DNA from: Euglena gracilis
Lineage: Eukaryota; Euglenida; Euglenophyceae; Euglenales
Direction: 5' to 3'
DNA length: 64,000 nt
Assembly (NCBI GenBank): GCA_039621445.1
Contig: CP154955.1
Coordinates: 38,386,426 to 38,450,425 of the forward strand
The notes beneath the pieces were generated by a model, which did no database searches, was not told where the DNA came from, and saw nothing but the letters and a program-made list of their open reading frames with translations. The translations under genes and the position numbers were made by a program. Below are positions 1-11,049 of this stretch, in pieces. The stretch's first letter is position 1. Every line of letters starts with the position of its first letter.

Positions 1-96
1 CAAAGGGCACATTACCGACAGACAGACACGAGAGGGTGGGGAAGTGGGGAGGGAGCAGGAAGGCGGAGGGCGGGGCGGGCCAACCCAGGCGGGGGG

Positions 97-219
97 CTAG
101 CGGCCCTTCAGCCCGGGCTCGGCCAAGTGGGCCTCGATGGCGGCCAGGCGGGCCTCCAGGCCGCCGAGCTGCTCGAGGGTGAGCTCCTCCACGAAGTCGT
201 CGATCCGCGGCACGGCTGC
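97..219 (-). CDS. Terminal exon, CFAP119-like gene
   Basis: The minus-strand frame reads RIDDFVEELTLEQLGGLEAR and continues to LKGR and a TAG stop at 97-99. It is a heptad-like, Glu/Leu-rich helix, probably a coiled coil. The 5' edge could be any of the AG positions between 215 and 223. GC content drops sharply outside the exon. Confidence 0.5.
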   Translation of the reverse strand, partial: AAVPRIDDFVEELTLEQLGGLEARLAAIEAHLAEPGLKGR

Positions 220-3200
220 CTCCGGTCGGCAGGCAGTGCCACCCCCAATCGGTCCGCCTGTGGCAAAGGCTGCCCTAGACCACGCGCCCCGTCTCTGGAG
301 AGTGACCACAAACACGGAGGTTTTCACTTTCGGCGGACCCTCACAACCACGGCGACTGCCTCCAGGGCAACAAATTCCCATGAGGAAGGGCCAGCGCAAA
401 AGCAGAGGGCGATTTCCCGGTGGAGGTGGGGGCGACAGAAAGCGTCGATATCTTCAACCCTCACTAATGCAAAATACGAAAAAATGATTTCTTTTAAGTA
501 TTTGTAGTTTGAGGCCGGAAAACAATGTCGGATTGTTTCAGCTCTCAAAATACTTTTCAAAAATGATTTATATTTTTGGGTGGCGTTGGCGAATATGCAG
601 CATAAATACTGTGGGGAGTCGGGCATTGATAAAATTGGTTCCAAAAAATAGTGGTAGAAATAATTGGGTGAAATATTTGGTTTCCTTTTGGAAACACAGG
701 GAGTGGGTGCCTTCACAAGAAGCAACAAAAATGGAGCCACAACCATTAATTGGGCATTCCCTAGAGATTCAAAACAAAACAAAAAAAAACGAAGCGTAAC
801 GTCATTTTCAGCGTTGTTCTAATACAAGATATGTTTTTGAGATCACACCATTTGCCCAGGTCATGTTGGCCCCAATGTTGGCTGGGGGTAAACGTCGGGG
901 GGGGGGGGGCTGCAAGGTTGGATACTTCCACAAGGGCAGGGATGAGGGAGGAGGCGGAGCCAACCCTGGCTGTCTCCGGGGGCTTCCGCGCTGTGCAGCT
1001 GGTTGCTGACTTGGCTGCATCCAGGGCAGATGGCAGCCAGCCAGTTGCCATCCCAATGCTGAGGGAGGGAGAGAGGGGTAAAGAAAGGTGAGGGGCGTCG
1101 TTGTCAAAAAAACAAACACAGAAAGGGTGGTCAGAAAAGGAGCCTGGCATGGGGAAGAACGACGGTTGCTGTGGTGGAAGGGGCAACGTTGGTCAGAAAT
1201 AAATGTGCCTTGAAATCTTTGGCCAAAATACCTCAAGTCGCCTCAAATGCCTGAAAAATAAAATAAAAAAAATTCTGGCAGAATTTTCCCGAATGAGCAA
1301 GAATGAGATCGCAAAATCTCCAGCTCTCGGGAAAAACATGATTTCTGGCATCGCTGAAACATGGTCTATCTATCCATCCAAGCTTTTCAGCTGTTTTGAT
1401 GTTCGACCCTCACTGACGTTGGTTGACTCCGCAGAGCCTTGGAAAATAGCGCCTTGAAAAGCCTCAGTGTGCCTTAAAAAGCATTAAGAAATGCATTGCC
1501 TTAATTTTTTTTGAAAAATTGCCATAAAACGCCTGCCCTCAGCATCACACCACAGCAGATCAGATGCGCCGGCCGCACAGTGACCACTATCCCAGGCCTG
1601 GAGGAGGGTCGTGAAGGCGCCCCCCCCCCCGGCCCGCCTGCCCTGGCCGCCTGCAGCGCCTGCCGCCGCCGGGCCACCGCCTCGTCCGCCCGGCGCTGCG
1701 CCTCCCGCTCTTGCCACTGCGCGTCGGGCAGTGCCGCCGCCAGCGGCGGGGGCGGCGGTGGACACTCCGTGCGGTCGGCGTGGGAGGCGGCTGCCCGACC
1801 GGCACCACGTGCCACGCACCAACGTAGTCCTGCCTCACACCTCGGTGAACACTTCTGGACGAGTGCCACTCTCCCAGTGTGTGATCCAAAGCCGGCAACC
1901 AGATTCTTAATGGCCCCCCCAGGGGCCATTAGGAATCTCCAGGGGGGGGGGGTATGGCGGATCCCGCATTCGACCCGGGGGGGGGGAAATTCGGGGTTAT
2001 TGTTTGGGATAGGGTTAGGGTTTCGACCGTATTCCTGTCCGGTGCCCCTTTTTAGGAATTTAGGGAGAAGTTAGGCCGCACTTCCGACTGAGCTGGGCTG
2101 AGTTTAGGCCGAATTGCGGTAGAATTCCGTCAAAATGCGCCTTAAAATTTTTTGCAGAGAGGATATTTCTCAGGTAAAAAGCAACGTTGTAAATGGCCGG
2201 CAATGCAGGCAATGCCTTCGGAGGGTTATGGGTGGTGTGGATGGACTTCCTGGAACACACTTTTGCGAGCATGGCCAAGCATGGCATGGCACACACGGAC
2301 ACCCCGAACCCCAACACCCGACTGTAACCCCTCCCCGAACACACCCCGGCTTTAATACAGTACACCCCCTGTACACCCCCTCACCAATACACCCTCTGGG
2401 GCACATTGGGGGGGGGGGATGTACTTTTGCAGCCTTTTTGCTCGAATTCAACCAATTTTGAGCAAAATTCCACTGGGAACCCTTCAACCCACTGGGAACC
2501 CATTATGGGGGGGAAATATCCAACTTATTGCCAAAAGCTGCCATAGAATGGTTTTCTTCCAAGGATTTTCCCCATTCCATGCTGTGTGTGTGGCGCCTGC
2601 TGGTACTTTCTGGGGGGACTTGGTGCTCAAATCAAAGCTGTATGAACACTTATATTTGTGGGCGGGTTTACTTCAGATTCTTCGAGCCAGCACTATCCTC
2701 CTGAAGCAGAAGGCTGCAGGTGTTCTTCTCGCTTTGATTCAGGAATTATTTGTTAGTTTTTTCTTCCAGGTCTGACATTTGCTGCCGAAACCTGCAGACC
2801 CCAATCACTGAGTCATTTTCGGGGGTCGGAGCAATTAGCCATTTTGGCAGCCAAGTGCAACGTTGCGCGCCCAGGTGAACCTTGAGAGCCTTCGCCCTCC
2901 CCGCACACTCCACACGGAGGCCAAGCAGCCGCCTCAGTGGCCCCCTGGTAGGTGGAGACACTCAGCACGTGGCGCGGGGTGAAGGTGTAGAGGTACAGCT
3001 TGTAGTGCCGGTAGTACGTGTCCAGCATGTACTCCGTGACGGCCTGCACGTCCTCCAGGGCGAAGATGGCCTCGCTGAACGGGGGCGGAGCCTCGAGAGG
3101 CCACCGATAACTTTCGGTGCCTCTGTGTACCTCCGTCCCTCCCTCCCCCCCTATCTCCTGGGAAGTTCGGCGGATGGATGAATGGAACGAAGGATGGCTT

Positions 3201-6200
3201 GCTGTCGTTTGGGTCAAGGTCCGGGGTACGGGGTAGGGTGTCAGTTAATGCCCCCCCCCCCACCCTGGGTCCAGCTCAGGGGCTGGAAAACTTGAGCTGG
3301 CTGGAAAAAGGCTGCTGGCTAACCTCCCCCCCCCCCCCGCCACAGGGTGCGAGTCTGGAAGAAAGACTTCTCACTGGCTGGAACCCCCCCCAGAGGGGAA
3401 GGGGTGCTCTCCAGCTTGAGCGACGGGTAGAGGTTTGGCAACTGCCGCGTATTGTATGGGACAAGCTGTCTTCCACGTGCCTGCCCTACCAGGAGCCCTC
3501 AAGGGGGGGGTAACATTACCAAAACTGTAAACCCAAGCCAAGCAGCAATGAAACCTAACCCTGATCCTAACCCTAACTCAACCTGGCAGGGGTTTTCTTA
3601 AGGACCCCCCGGGAGGGGGCCCTCGGGCTGGCTGGACAGGTCAGTGGGTACAAGGGTAGGTCTCCACGAGGACAGGTCAACGGACAACAGGTCTACAAGG
3701 GGGGGGGGGGTAGAGGAAAGTTTCCCAGGGAGGACAATTTCCTGGGGGCGGGGGTGGGTGACCTAACCAATGCCTAACACGTCATGGAAATCAGACTGCG
3801 GGTCTGAGGCAATTAGGGCGTGCGGGGGAGGGGGCAGGTGCCACACACCACACACCACACCTCAACGGGTAGTGCGGACGGGGGACCAGCAGGCGTGCTG
3901 TCCGGTGGCTGGGAAGGAGGGCGTGCTGGCTGACAGCCCATTGTCACGTTTGGGGGTAGGCCCGCCTCGCCCGGGTGGGCCGGCCCGCGGGGCCCCGACC
4001 GGGGGGCGGTGGACGCTGTGCTGGAGCAGCAGCTGCTGGAAGAAGTCAAAGCTGGCCCGGTCCCCCGCGCACTGCGCCATCCGCCGGGGGGCGCGGCCCA
4101 CAATGGTCGAAGGGGGGGGCAAAGCTGGGGGGGGGGAGGGGGCTACGGGGGGAAGGGCTGGAGTCTGTGAAGACTGCCGACTCCAACGGGGAGGGGGGGA
4201 CCGGCACTGCAAAACCACCTGCAAAATATGCGGAGAGCACGGTTCAAGCAAAGTTTTAAGACCAAAGATCGACAAAACTCTTCCATAAAGAAGACCAAAG
4301 CAACAAAAGAAAATGAAACGAATCTTGGGCATTTTTCTGGTGGGAAATCGCCCCGGGAAAAAATATAGGAGACCATTTCCACCTCCCCGCCAATCATCCC
4401 CTCCCCACTGCTTGCTGTCCTTTAACGGTTCTCCAATATTTTGAGCCAGTCATTTCAAACTAGAACACAAATTCAGCTGACTGACAAGAAAACTTACCGC
4501 CACTTTCATCACACACACGCACGCTCGCGCGCACGCACGCACACACGCGCGCCCGCGCACGCACGCACTCACGCACGCACACACGCACGCACGCACGCAC
4601 GCACGCACACACGCACGCACGCACGCAATCCTCTTGCAGACAACTTAGCAGATGCAAGGGCTTTGACACTCTGACACTGGCTTTCAGATAAGGGGAATTT
4701 GTTGTAATTGATCTTATTAAGGCCGCCTTGCGAAGTCCCAGCAGCCTCCCAGATCAGAAAGAAAGTGGTGTACGTATGCCACCACCTGTCTCACCCCATG
4801 TCAACGACGCACCCCCCCCCCCCAGTGCTCACCCCAAATCTGGTTGAAAGTTCACATGACGATTTGTTCAGTAAAGCGCTGTTGCAGCAAAGCGTGATCC
4901 CTCGCGATATTCCTTGAATACGTCCCATCCCCAGGAGAAGCCACGCCCCCGACGAGTGGTGGTGCGTCCAGTACACGATGGAGAACAGGGTGGACGTCTT
5001 CTCCGCCTCCATCCGCCGCTCCCGGCAGAACCGCAGCGTGTGGTAGAGCAGCTCTAGTACAATGAGGGCCTTCGGGGAGCCCGGCGTGTCCCGAGGCGCG
5101 GCATCCCCGGAGGCACCCAGGCCAGGCGATCGGAGTGTGTGATGACAACAGACCCATCAAATGACCCGGTGGCACGGGTGGGATGTCACGGGAGGTTGGT
5201 CCGTGGGAGGTAGGTGCCGCGGCCGGCCGCGGCCGACCGTCGCCCAACCAAAACAGGATTTTGGTTGGACCGCGGCCGGCCGCGGCCCAACCACGGCCAA
5301 ATTTAGCCTTGTTTGGTTGGGCCGCGGCCGGCCGCGGCCCAACCAAAATTTTTTTTGGTTGGACCGCGGCCGGCCGCGGCCAACCAATTTTTTTTGGTTG
5401 GGCCGCGGCGGCCGAGGTCGACCGCGGCCCAACCAAAATGATTTTTATGGTTGGGTCGCGGTCGGCCGCGGCCGGCCGCGGCCGACCGCGACCCAACCTC
5501 CCATGACCGTCCGAGCACTGTTCTGCGAGCCACTGATCCAAACTCCGTTCCCTCCGTCCTCCGCTATTCTGAGAATGCACTGTGATGGGGCCCTCGAACA
5601 AACAGGGGAAGAGAGGAAGACAATTCAGTTTGAACTCTTTTTCTTTCATTGGCACGATCTGGAAGACATGAATCTTTCACTGGCATGGTCCCCCCATGTG
5701 AATTAACCCTAGCTGGGCGACTCTTTGGGGTAGCTGGTACCCTGTAGGGGGGAATTTTCCACGCGTTTTAAAAGAAACATATTGTTTCTTATGCAGGAAT
5801 GCACTCTTTCATAAATATTTTTATTCAAAAATATTCCCATACCGAGAGAATTTCTGAGGTTATTAGAAGGAATAGGGTTAGGGTTAAGATTTCATCCCCC
5901 ATGGTTGCAACCATCCCGCTCATCGTTGCTATATTCACCTATACAGGGTACACAATGAACCCAAAGAGTCGCCCAACTAGGGTTAAAAACATGGGGGGAC
6001 CCGAGCGAGGCGCCGAAGGCGCCGAGCGAGGGTCCCCCCATGTGTATTAACCCTAGTTGGGCGACTCTTTGGGGTAGCTGGTACCCTGTAGGGGGAAATT
6101 TTCCACGCGTTTTAAAAATAACATATTTTTTCTGATGCAGGTTAGGGTTAGGGACAGGGATAGGGTTAGTGTTAGGGATAGAGTTAGGGTTAGGGTTAGC

Positions 6201-8761
6201 TTGTGGTTTGGCGTGTTGTTGCTTCTGTTTACGCAATCCATTTCGCACTGCAGTCTGCTTCTGGATGCACCTCCCATAGTTGTTGCCTCTCATTTCTTGT
6301 TTGTTCATGCCTCAGTTATTCTGCATTCCTCTGTTTTAGTATGGTCTCCCAGTCAGTCAGTCACCATGAAAGTACTGCTTGGACAGTCATGGGAGGTTGG
6401 GCCGCGGTCGGCCGCGGCCGACCGCGGCCCAACCATTTCTGTTTTTTTGGTTGGGTGACGGTCAACCGCGGTCGACCGCGGCCCAACCAAAATTTTACCC
6501 AAGGTTGGGTCGCGGTCGACCGCGGCCCAACCAACTTCATTCTGGCTGGAACTTTGTTGGGCCGCGGTCGGCCGCGGCCCAACCCAAAAAAAATTTGGTT
6601 GGGCCGCGGCCGGCCGCGGTCCAACCAAAACATAATTTTGGTTGGGCCGCGGCCGACCGCGGCCGGCCGCGGCCCAACCAACGGCCACCCAACCTCCCGT
6701 GAACATCCACCCCCGGTGGCACCACATCAATGGGAGTGTTCGCCTGTGTGCAGTGTGGAGTTAAAACGACAGCGTAAATGGAAGAGAAGCTGGAGTTGCC
6801 GTTGATGACACTTGGGATAAATTCAACTGCTTGGGGAGGTCAAGTAGGGTCAAGCCCATCTGTACCCCTATTTGCCTTGTTTAAAGCATGCTGGAGACCT
6901 CACCAGGAGCTTACACTCAACCGTCCACTCTGAGGAAGAAAACTTCGGACCCAGGCCAGATGTTGGGAAGCCATAACTGCCATCAATATAAAAACCAGCC
7001 ACATCATTAATACAGACCTTCAGGGCAAAATCGGCAGTAAACAGGAAGGGATAGCAGCAGCAGTTCTGGGAGGGATGCAGCGCTTCAGCTGCCTGCTCAT
7101 TGGCTGGGAGTGCATTATGCAGAGGCCCCTCCGGCGTAGGAGGGAAGTGTGCAACCTCCTTTGACCCAGGCGATTGCAACGTGATGGTCTTCCCTTCCGA
7201 AAAACAACATCATTTCGATTCTTCTGAGCCAATTGTTGAAGATGCTGAATATGAGACTTTCGTTCACGTTACGTTCTGATGCCAGCTGATGAAACATTTG
7301 TTTGGAGTTTGAAACACCAAGTGCCTACAATGCGCAGCTGAATGACGTTATCATCAACACCTTCCGGCAACTTAGTATTCTAGCATTCCGAAGAGCCGCC
7401 AAATTGTGGCAGCTGTGCCACTCTGAGCAAAGGGCCCTTCCAGTAATTGATCATTGCTGTTCCGGGTCAGGGATTCTTTTTAAGGCCAGGGGAGGAGGGT
7501 CACCCTTCCCACCCACCGAGGGGTATCCCCCCCAGTGGGGAGAATACGGGGACCAACTTTTTGAGGTTCAATTTTGGGTTCAAAAATATTTTTTGGCGCT
7601 TCGCACCAAAAAAAAAGGCCAAAAAAGGCCAAAACCCTGCCTCTTGCGGCCTTGCGGGGGACCCACAAGGCCCGATGGGGGGGGGAGGAGGTCTGGCCGG
7701 GGCAGAACGGGAAGGCGTGGTGGGGCCCTACTCAACAGCATTTTCACCAATTTTTGGGAAAACAGGGATTTTGGCCAGGGAAAATTTTTGATTTTTTTTT
7801 GAAAAATGAACCCAAAATACACAATTTTTTTGAAGGAAAAACACATTATTTTTTTTCGCAAATAAAGTCTCATAAATTTCAGGTTGTAAAATTGGTATTT
7901 TTAGGAGGGGGGGGTGAAAAAATAGACGAAAAATTTTGGCGCAGTCAAATTTTACTGACATTTTTTTCTCTTGGGAATTTTTTTGGACTTTCAAGGGCAA
8001 TTTTTCTTCAAAAAACTCTCAAAATCAGAAATTTCAGAAAATGTTGAAATTTGGAAGTTGTAAAAAAAAATGGGGTTTGGGGGGGTTATTGGGCCCCCAT
8101 ATGGGTCCCAAAATGGGTCCCAAAATGGGTCCAAAATACACCCGGCGCCAAAGGCGCCGCAAAAAAATTTTGGGGTCCAAAAACTGGTGCCACCAGAACA
8201 AAGAACAATGGGAAGAGGTGGTGGGGGGTCGACCCCCCTCCACCATGCAGGGGGGTGGGGGGGGGGTGGTCGACCCCCCTCCCCATCCAACACCCTGGCT
8301 GTTTGGCCGATTCCATTGTGCCCTGGGTCTGGCAGACCCACCCACCCAACCCCTCAACAAAAAAAAGCAAAAAAAGGTACCCTCCTGGCACCTTGTCTGT
8401 CATCTGTGAGTTGGTGGGTTTGTGCTCTTTTCACCGCTTTATGGCATTGCACTGGGTTGTCCAGGGGCCACACACAACTTGAGCGAACGCCCTGCGCTGT
8501 CCCCTTTCAGCGGCGGGGCAGGTCCGGGCCGCAGGACGAGCCTGGTCGGCGAGCACGCGCTGCAGGTACTCCAGCACCCTCCGCCGCAGGGCCGGCTGGC
8601 GAGTCCCTGGGGTCTGACCCCTCAACGATGGGGCGGGGGCCCACGCCGCAATGGCAGGGGGGGGGGAGGGCTGTGGCCCAGTGGACCCTGGCCGGCCGGT
8701 CCCCCAGGGTGTGGAGGGCGGCGACGTCCACCGCCTTCAGCTGGTCCCCGGCCCCCGGCGG
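97..8761 (-). CDS. CFAP119/CCDC189-like (DUF4464) flagellar protein, multi-exon gene span
   Basis: Exons in transcription order: 8761-8687 and 8606-8535 (tentative N-terminus), 5110-4946, 4124-4000, 3079-2916, 1764-1638 and 219-97 (stop TAG at 97-99). The three central exons give the DUF4464 signature in order: a helical stretch ending FSIVYWTHHH, then SFDFFQQLLLQHSVHRPP, then FSEAIFALEDVQ and YRHYKLYLYTFTP. This matches what I recall of CFAP119 (CCDC189, C16orf93), a protein associated with cilia and sperm flagella. The last two exons encode charged coiled-coil helices. The join HRPP to FSEAIF needs a non-GT-AG intron (3080-3999). The family call rests on recall of the consensus. The start codon is not identified. 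Confidence 0.6.
1638..1764 (-). CDS. Coiled-coil exon, CFAP119-like gene
   Basis: After a run of prolines the minus frame encodes an Arg/Glu/Ala-rich helix (QWQEREAQRRADEAVARRRQ). The acceptor is ACGGAG at 1765-1770. The downstream edge has only a possible GC donor at 1636-1637. Assignment to this gene is by position. Confidence 0.4.
2916..3079 (-). CDS. DUF4464 C-terminal exon, CFAP119-like gene
   Basis: The minus frame reads FSEAIFALEDVQAVTEYMLD, then TYYRHYKLYLYTFTPRHVLS. The Tyr/His-rich YRHYKLY motif is the most diagnostic part of the family. A GT donor lies at 2914-2915. Confidence 0.6.
3080..3999 (-). other. Intron with direct-repeat borders, no GT-AG solution in frame
   Basis: Upstream the coding text ends CGCCCCCCG, and downstream it resumes after CCGCCCCCG. 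Joining within this near-identical repeat gives H-R-P-P-F-S-E-A, matching the family. The nearby GT donor at 3998-3999 and CAG acceptor at 3075-3077 would shift the frame. Confidence 0.45.
4000..4124 (-). CDS. DUF4464 central exon, CFAP119-like gene
   Basis: The minus frame reads GRAPRRMAQCAGDRASFDFF followed by QQLLLQHSVHRPP. The family has a matching FF..LLL.HSV.RPPF block. A pyrimidine-rich tract and CAG precede the exon at 4125-4140. Its 3' end must join TTC AGC GAG at 3079 to keep frame. Confidence 0.6.
4510..4627. repeat. CA/GCAC microsatellite in intron
   Basis: An alternating CA and CGCA tract, (GT)n on the sense strand of the gene, lies in the intron between exons 4946 and 4124. Confidence 0.9.
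4946..5110 (-). CDS. DUF4464 N-proximal exon, CFAP119-like gene
   Basis: The minus frame reads KALIVLELLYHTLRFCRERR, then MEAEKTSTLFSIVYWTHHHS. It corresponds to the family block LLDLYYHTL.FC.E....EKTS.L.SI...TH. The upstream edge is uncertain: an AG acceptor at 5070-5071 would shorten the exon. Confidence 0.6.
5150..5525. mobile_element. Palindrome-array element, copy A
   Basis: Five to six units, each a near-perfect palindrome built on CGCGGCCGGCCGCGG and flanked by TTGG and CCAA arms, are separated by short A/T spacers. The block is bounded by inverted ends TCACGGGAGGTTGG (5186-5199) and CCAACCTCCCATGA (5493-5506). The flanks out to about 5150 and 5525 are shared with copy B. Long open frames across it are low-complexity artefacts. 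Confidence 0.7.
5693..5797. repeat. About 100-bp repeat, first copy
   Basis: The segment from AATTAACCCTAGCTGGGCGA through TTCCACGCGTTTTAAAA to TATGCAGG recurs nearly exactly at 6042-6141. Part of it recurs inverted at about 5940-5998. Confidence 0.75.
5940..6141. repeat. Inverted plus direct copy of the 100-bp repeat around a hairpin
   Basis: Bases 5940-5998 are the reverse complement of the start of the 5693 repeat, and 6042-6141 repeat it directly. Between them GGGGGGACCC and GGGTCCCCCC arms close on GGCGCCGAAGGCGCC near 6010-6025, so 5940-6095 can fold into one long hairpin. Confidence 0.7.
6139..6202. repeat. Degenerate TTAGGG (telomere-like) tract
   Basis: About ten imperfect TTAGGG/TAGGG units occur here. 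Shorter copies occur at 5874-5886, 13187-13200, 37588-37600 and 47545-47575. These are interstitial, not a chromosome end. Confidence 0.7.
6370..6735. mobile_element. Palindrome-array element, copy B (inverted relative to copy A)
   Basis: It has the same architecture as copy A, with ends TCATGGGAGGTTGG at 6387-6400 and CCAACCTCCCGTGA at 6689-6702. Its left flank matches the reverse complement of the right flank of copy A, and its right flank matches the left flank of copy A, so the whole unit is inverted. No target duplication is evident. Confidence 0.7.
6740..8500. other. Non-coding stretch; no gene recognised
   Basis: The stretch is mixed A/T- and poly-G-rich DNA. At 7480-8340 it has many short repeats such as tandem GGGTCCCAAAAT (8100-8136) and a GGCGCCAAAGGCGCC hairpin (8145-8159). 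At 8215-8335 lies a diverged relative of the GTCGACCCCCC inverted-repeat elements, ending GGCCGATTCCATTGTGCCCTG. Confidence 0.5.
8535..8606 (-). CDS. Candidate exon, N-terminal part of CFAP119-like gene
   Basis: The minus frame reads TRQPALRRRVLEYLQRVLAD, a plausible amphipathic helix, after the acceptor CCCAG at 8607-8611. Placement in the CFAP119-like gene is by order only; it could belong to another transcript. Confidence 0.35.
8687..8761 (-). CDS. Candidate exon, N-terminal part of CFAP119-like gene
   Basis: Acceptor CCCAG at 8762-8766 and donor GTCCAC at 8681-8686 bracket a frame reading QLKAVDVAALHTLGDRPAR. It could be the N-terminal helix expected in DUF4464 proteins. Function is not otherwise recognisable. 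Confidence 0.35.
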
Positions 8762-9427
8762 CTGGGCAGTAATCGGGGTGCCGGGGCAGGTAGGCACTAC
8801 CCCCCCCCCCCCCGGGTCGGGACCTCCCTGGCCACGGGCCAAATTGTGCACAAAAAATGGGCTTTTCCGGGCTTCTGGCGCCAGAAATGCCTTGGCCGAG
8901 CTCCCAGACATCTTTGGTGATGTGTCCAGACGGGGGGGGTGGCGCACACACGTGGCCATTTGGGGGGGGGGGGGAGTGTTGGCTTGGGCCAAGACTGGAC
9001 AGGGGGCCACGGCCGGCAGTGGTGAGCCACGGCCCAAACAAACTGGGTGCCGAATCCAATTTGTGGCTTGGATGGGCCGGAGGCCGGCCACTTCCGGCAT
9101 TTGTCAACTGAATTTTTGCGGCCAGATGCGGAGCCCAATGAAAATGGATTCAGCGTGAACGTTTCCCCCAAAACGTTCAATGAATAATCCGCAGGCAAAA
9201 TGGTGGAAAATCTCGCCGCCATATATGTTGGCAACAACGGGTTTGGGTGGGAAAAGCGAATTCTCCTTGGACCTTCGCCCATCACCCAAACTGTGAAAAC
9301 ATCGTTTTTCGACTTTATAATCCCCATGCAACGCCATTGGCTGACCCTCAGACCTCAGAGCGGTCCTCAAGTGGTGGTCCTGAACCAAACGAATATCCCG
9401 CCCCATACATGGCCGACCATGAGCGTC

Positions 9428-9503
9428 ACACACACACACACGCGCGCACGCACGCACACACACACGCACGCACGCACGCACGCACACACACAGACACACA
9501 TCC
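9428..9503. repeat. CA/CGCA microsatellite
   Basis: An alternating CA tract with CGCA interruptions. No coding island is seen in 9510-10970 apart from low-complexity frames. Confidence 0.9.
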
Positions 9504-10977
9504 CCGACAGGTGAGCCAGCCCAAGAGTTCAAGGTAGGGGGGGGCCAGCAGCGGAAGGGTCCCACAGCAGCGACGCCGGCATCCGTACGGCACGCACACT
9601 GGCACAGGGGGGACGTCAGGCGGCAGGCAGCATTGGGGCAGCGGGTGTGAAACCTGCAATGGCGGGCACCAGAGAGACCTCTTCCCCTCGAGAGTCACTG
9701 GCAGGGGGAATATTACCCACCATTCCATTGCTTAGCGACCCCGGGGGGGTCACTTTCAATCCTGAAAAAACCAGAAAGTCACTTTACCCACCCCCCCGGG
9801 GATTGGCCACTCTTTGAATGCTCTCATGTTGGCAAGGCAATATTACCAAAAAGACTCAAAAATCCAAAAAACATTCTGGCCCCTGCGGCGCCAGGCTAGC
9901 CACTTATCCATTTTCAGTCCTACCCCACCTCCGGGCGGAGGGGGTCTTGGCCAGAACACCAGGCAGTCACTCTGAAAAAACCTGTCAGTCACCCCCCCAG
10001 GGGGTAGGGTGAGACAGGTGTTAAGCAATGGTATGATTACCACCTAAGCAATTGCACGGACGAAATGGACCACATGTGGCCCAGCCTGAAGCACCCGCAG
10101 AAAAAATTGCTCCAAGATCGACCCAAAATGCAGGAGTGGATTGACACTGGAAGCGAAATTGCGGAAAAATTGCGGCAGTCGTGGAGAAATTTAGGGAAAT
10201 TTGACATCGAGAGTGTGCACATTTTTGCTGGAGGGGAGGGGAGGAGGGGAAATACTTTGCCTTATAGATCCCCCCCCATTATGCAACATTAGTGTCTAAA
10301 AACATGCTTTTATTGAATGCGTTTCACTGAAAAAATTCAAAAACGACAGAAAAATTCTGCATTCAATACCAGATTTTTATCTGAGACCAATTTTTTTGCT
10401 AAACTTTTGTCCAAACTCCAAATTAACCCCCAGAAAGAAAGGAGAAGGGAACACAGAAAAAAATGCCAAATTGATACAACTTTGGCAAAAGTAGGAGAAC
10501 ATAAAAGCAAATGCAAAAAAAAGCGACCCCCCCCTTGCCTTGTGAAGAATAGCCAGAACTCATTGCACCTTCCATTTCAAGTTCATGTGTGTATGTGTAT
10601 TGAGGGAGGAAAAAGGGGGGGGGAATGAAGATAAACTGCGGAAACTGTGTAATAATTGCAGAAAATTGCGGAAACTGTGGGAACTGGTGGAAATTACAGG
10701 AAAATTGCATAATATCATTTCCCATCCCTGTAAAATGCCCTTTTAGAGCAATTTTGGACGAAAATTTGTCGAAATTTCCGGCACCAGAAGCCAGAAAAAA
10801 AGCTTTGATGTTTTGGAGGAGGTCCCAAATGCCCTCTCCCCAGGGTCTGTCTACCTAAAGCCGTGGCACCCTCCCTATTTTAAACCCTGACACGTTTCAT
10901 CACAGGACAACACAGGCCCCACCCACCCCACCCACCAAATGGGCAGCGAAGCAAAGAGCGGAGGTGGGAGGAGATGC

Positions 10978-11049
10978 TTAGGCATCCGCCGGGGACAGAA
11001 TGAGGCGGGGTGTCGTGCAGCGGAAGGACAGTTCGGGCTCGTTGACCGT
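10978..11049 (-). CDS. Probable terminal exon, TPR-CHAT gene
   Basis: Acceptor CATCGCAG lies at 11050-11057. The frame TVNEPELSFRCTTPRLILSP continues to ADA and a TAA stop at 10978-10980. An alternative frame stays open to a stop near 10875. The phase of the upstream donor (12817) fits the alternative better, so the exact C-terminus is open. Confidence 0.4.
   Translation of the reverse strand, partial: TVNEPELSFRCTTPRLILSPADA

Noticed and set aside
4441-4674. Thr/His- and Ala/Cys-rich frames over CA/CGCA tracts (also 9104-9565, 23609-24241, 30654-31106, 46028-46312 and others)
   Set aside because: They are microsatellite translations without coding support.
5157-5706. Long Gly-Arg-Pro-rich open frames in several phases
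   Set aside because: They come from the CGCGGCCGGCCGCGG palindromes, which lack stop codons in all frames; no splice or start context supports translation. The same applies at 6203-6805.
6139-6202. Telomere
   Set aside because: TTAGGG-like units are few, degenerate and internal.
5160-6735. CRISPR array
   Set aside because: The repeats are palindromic with short variable A/T spacers, no leader or cas genes, and the surroundings are eukaryotic with introns.
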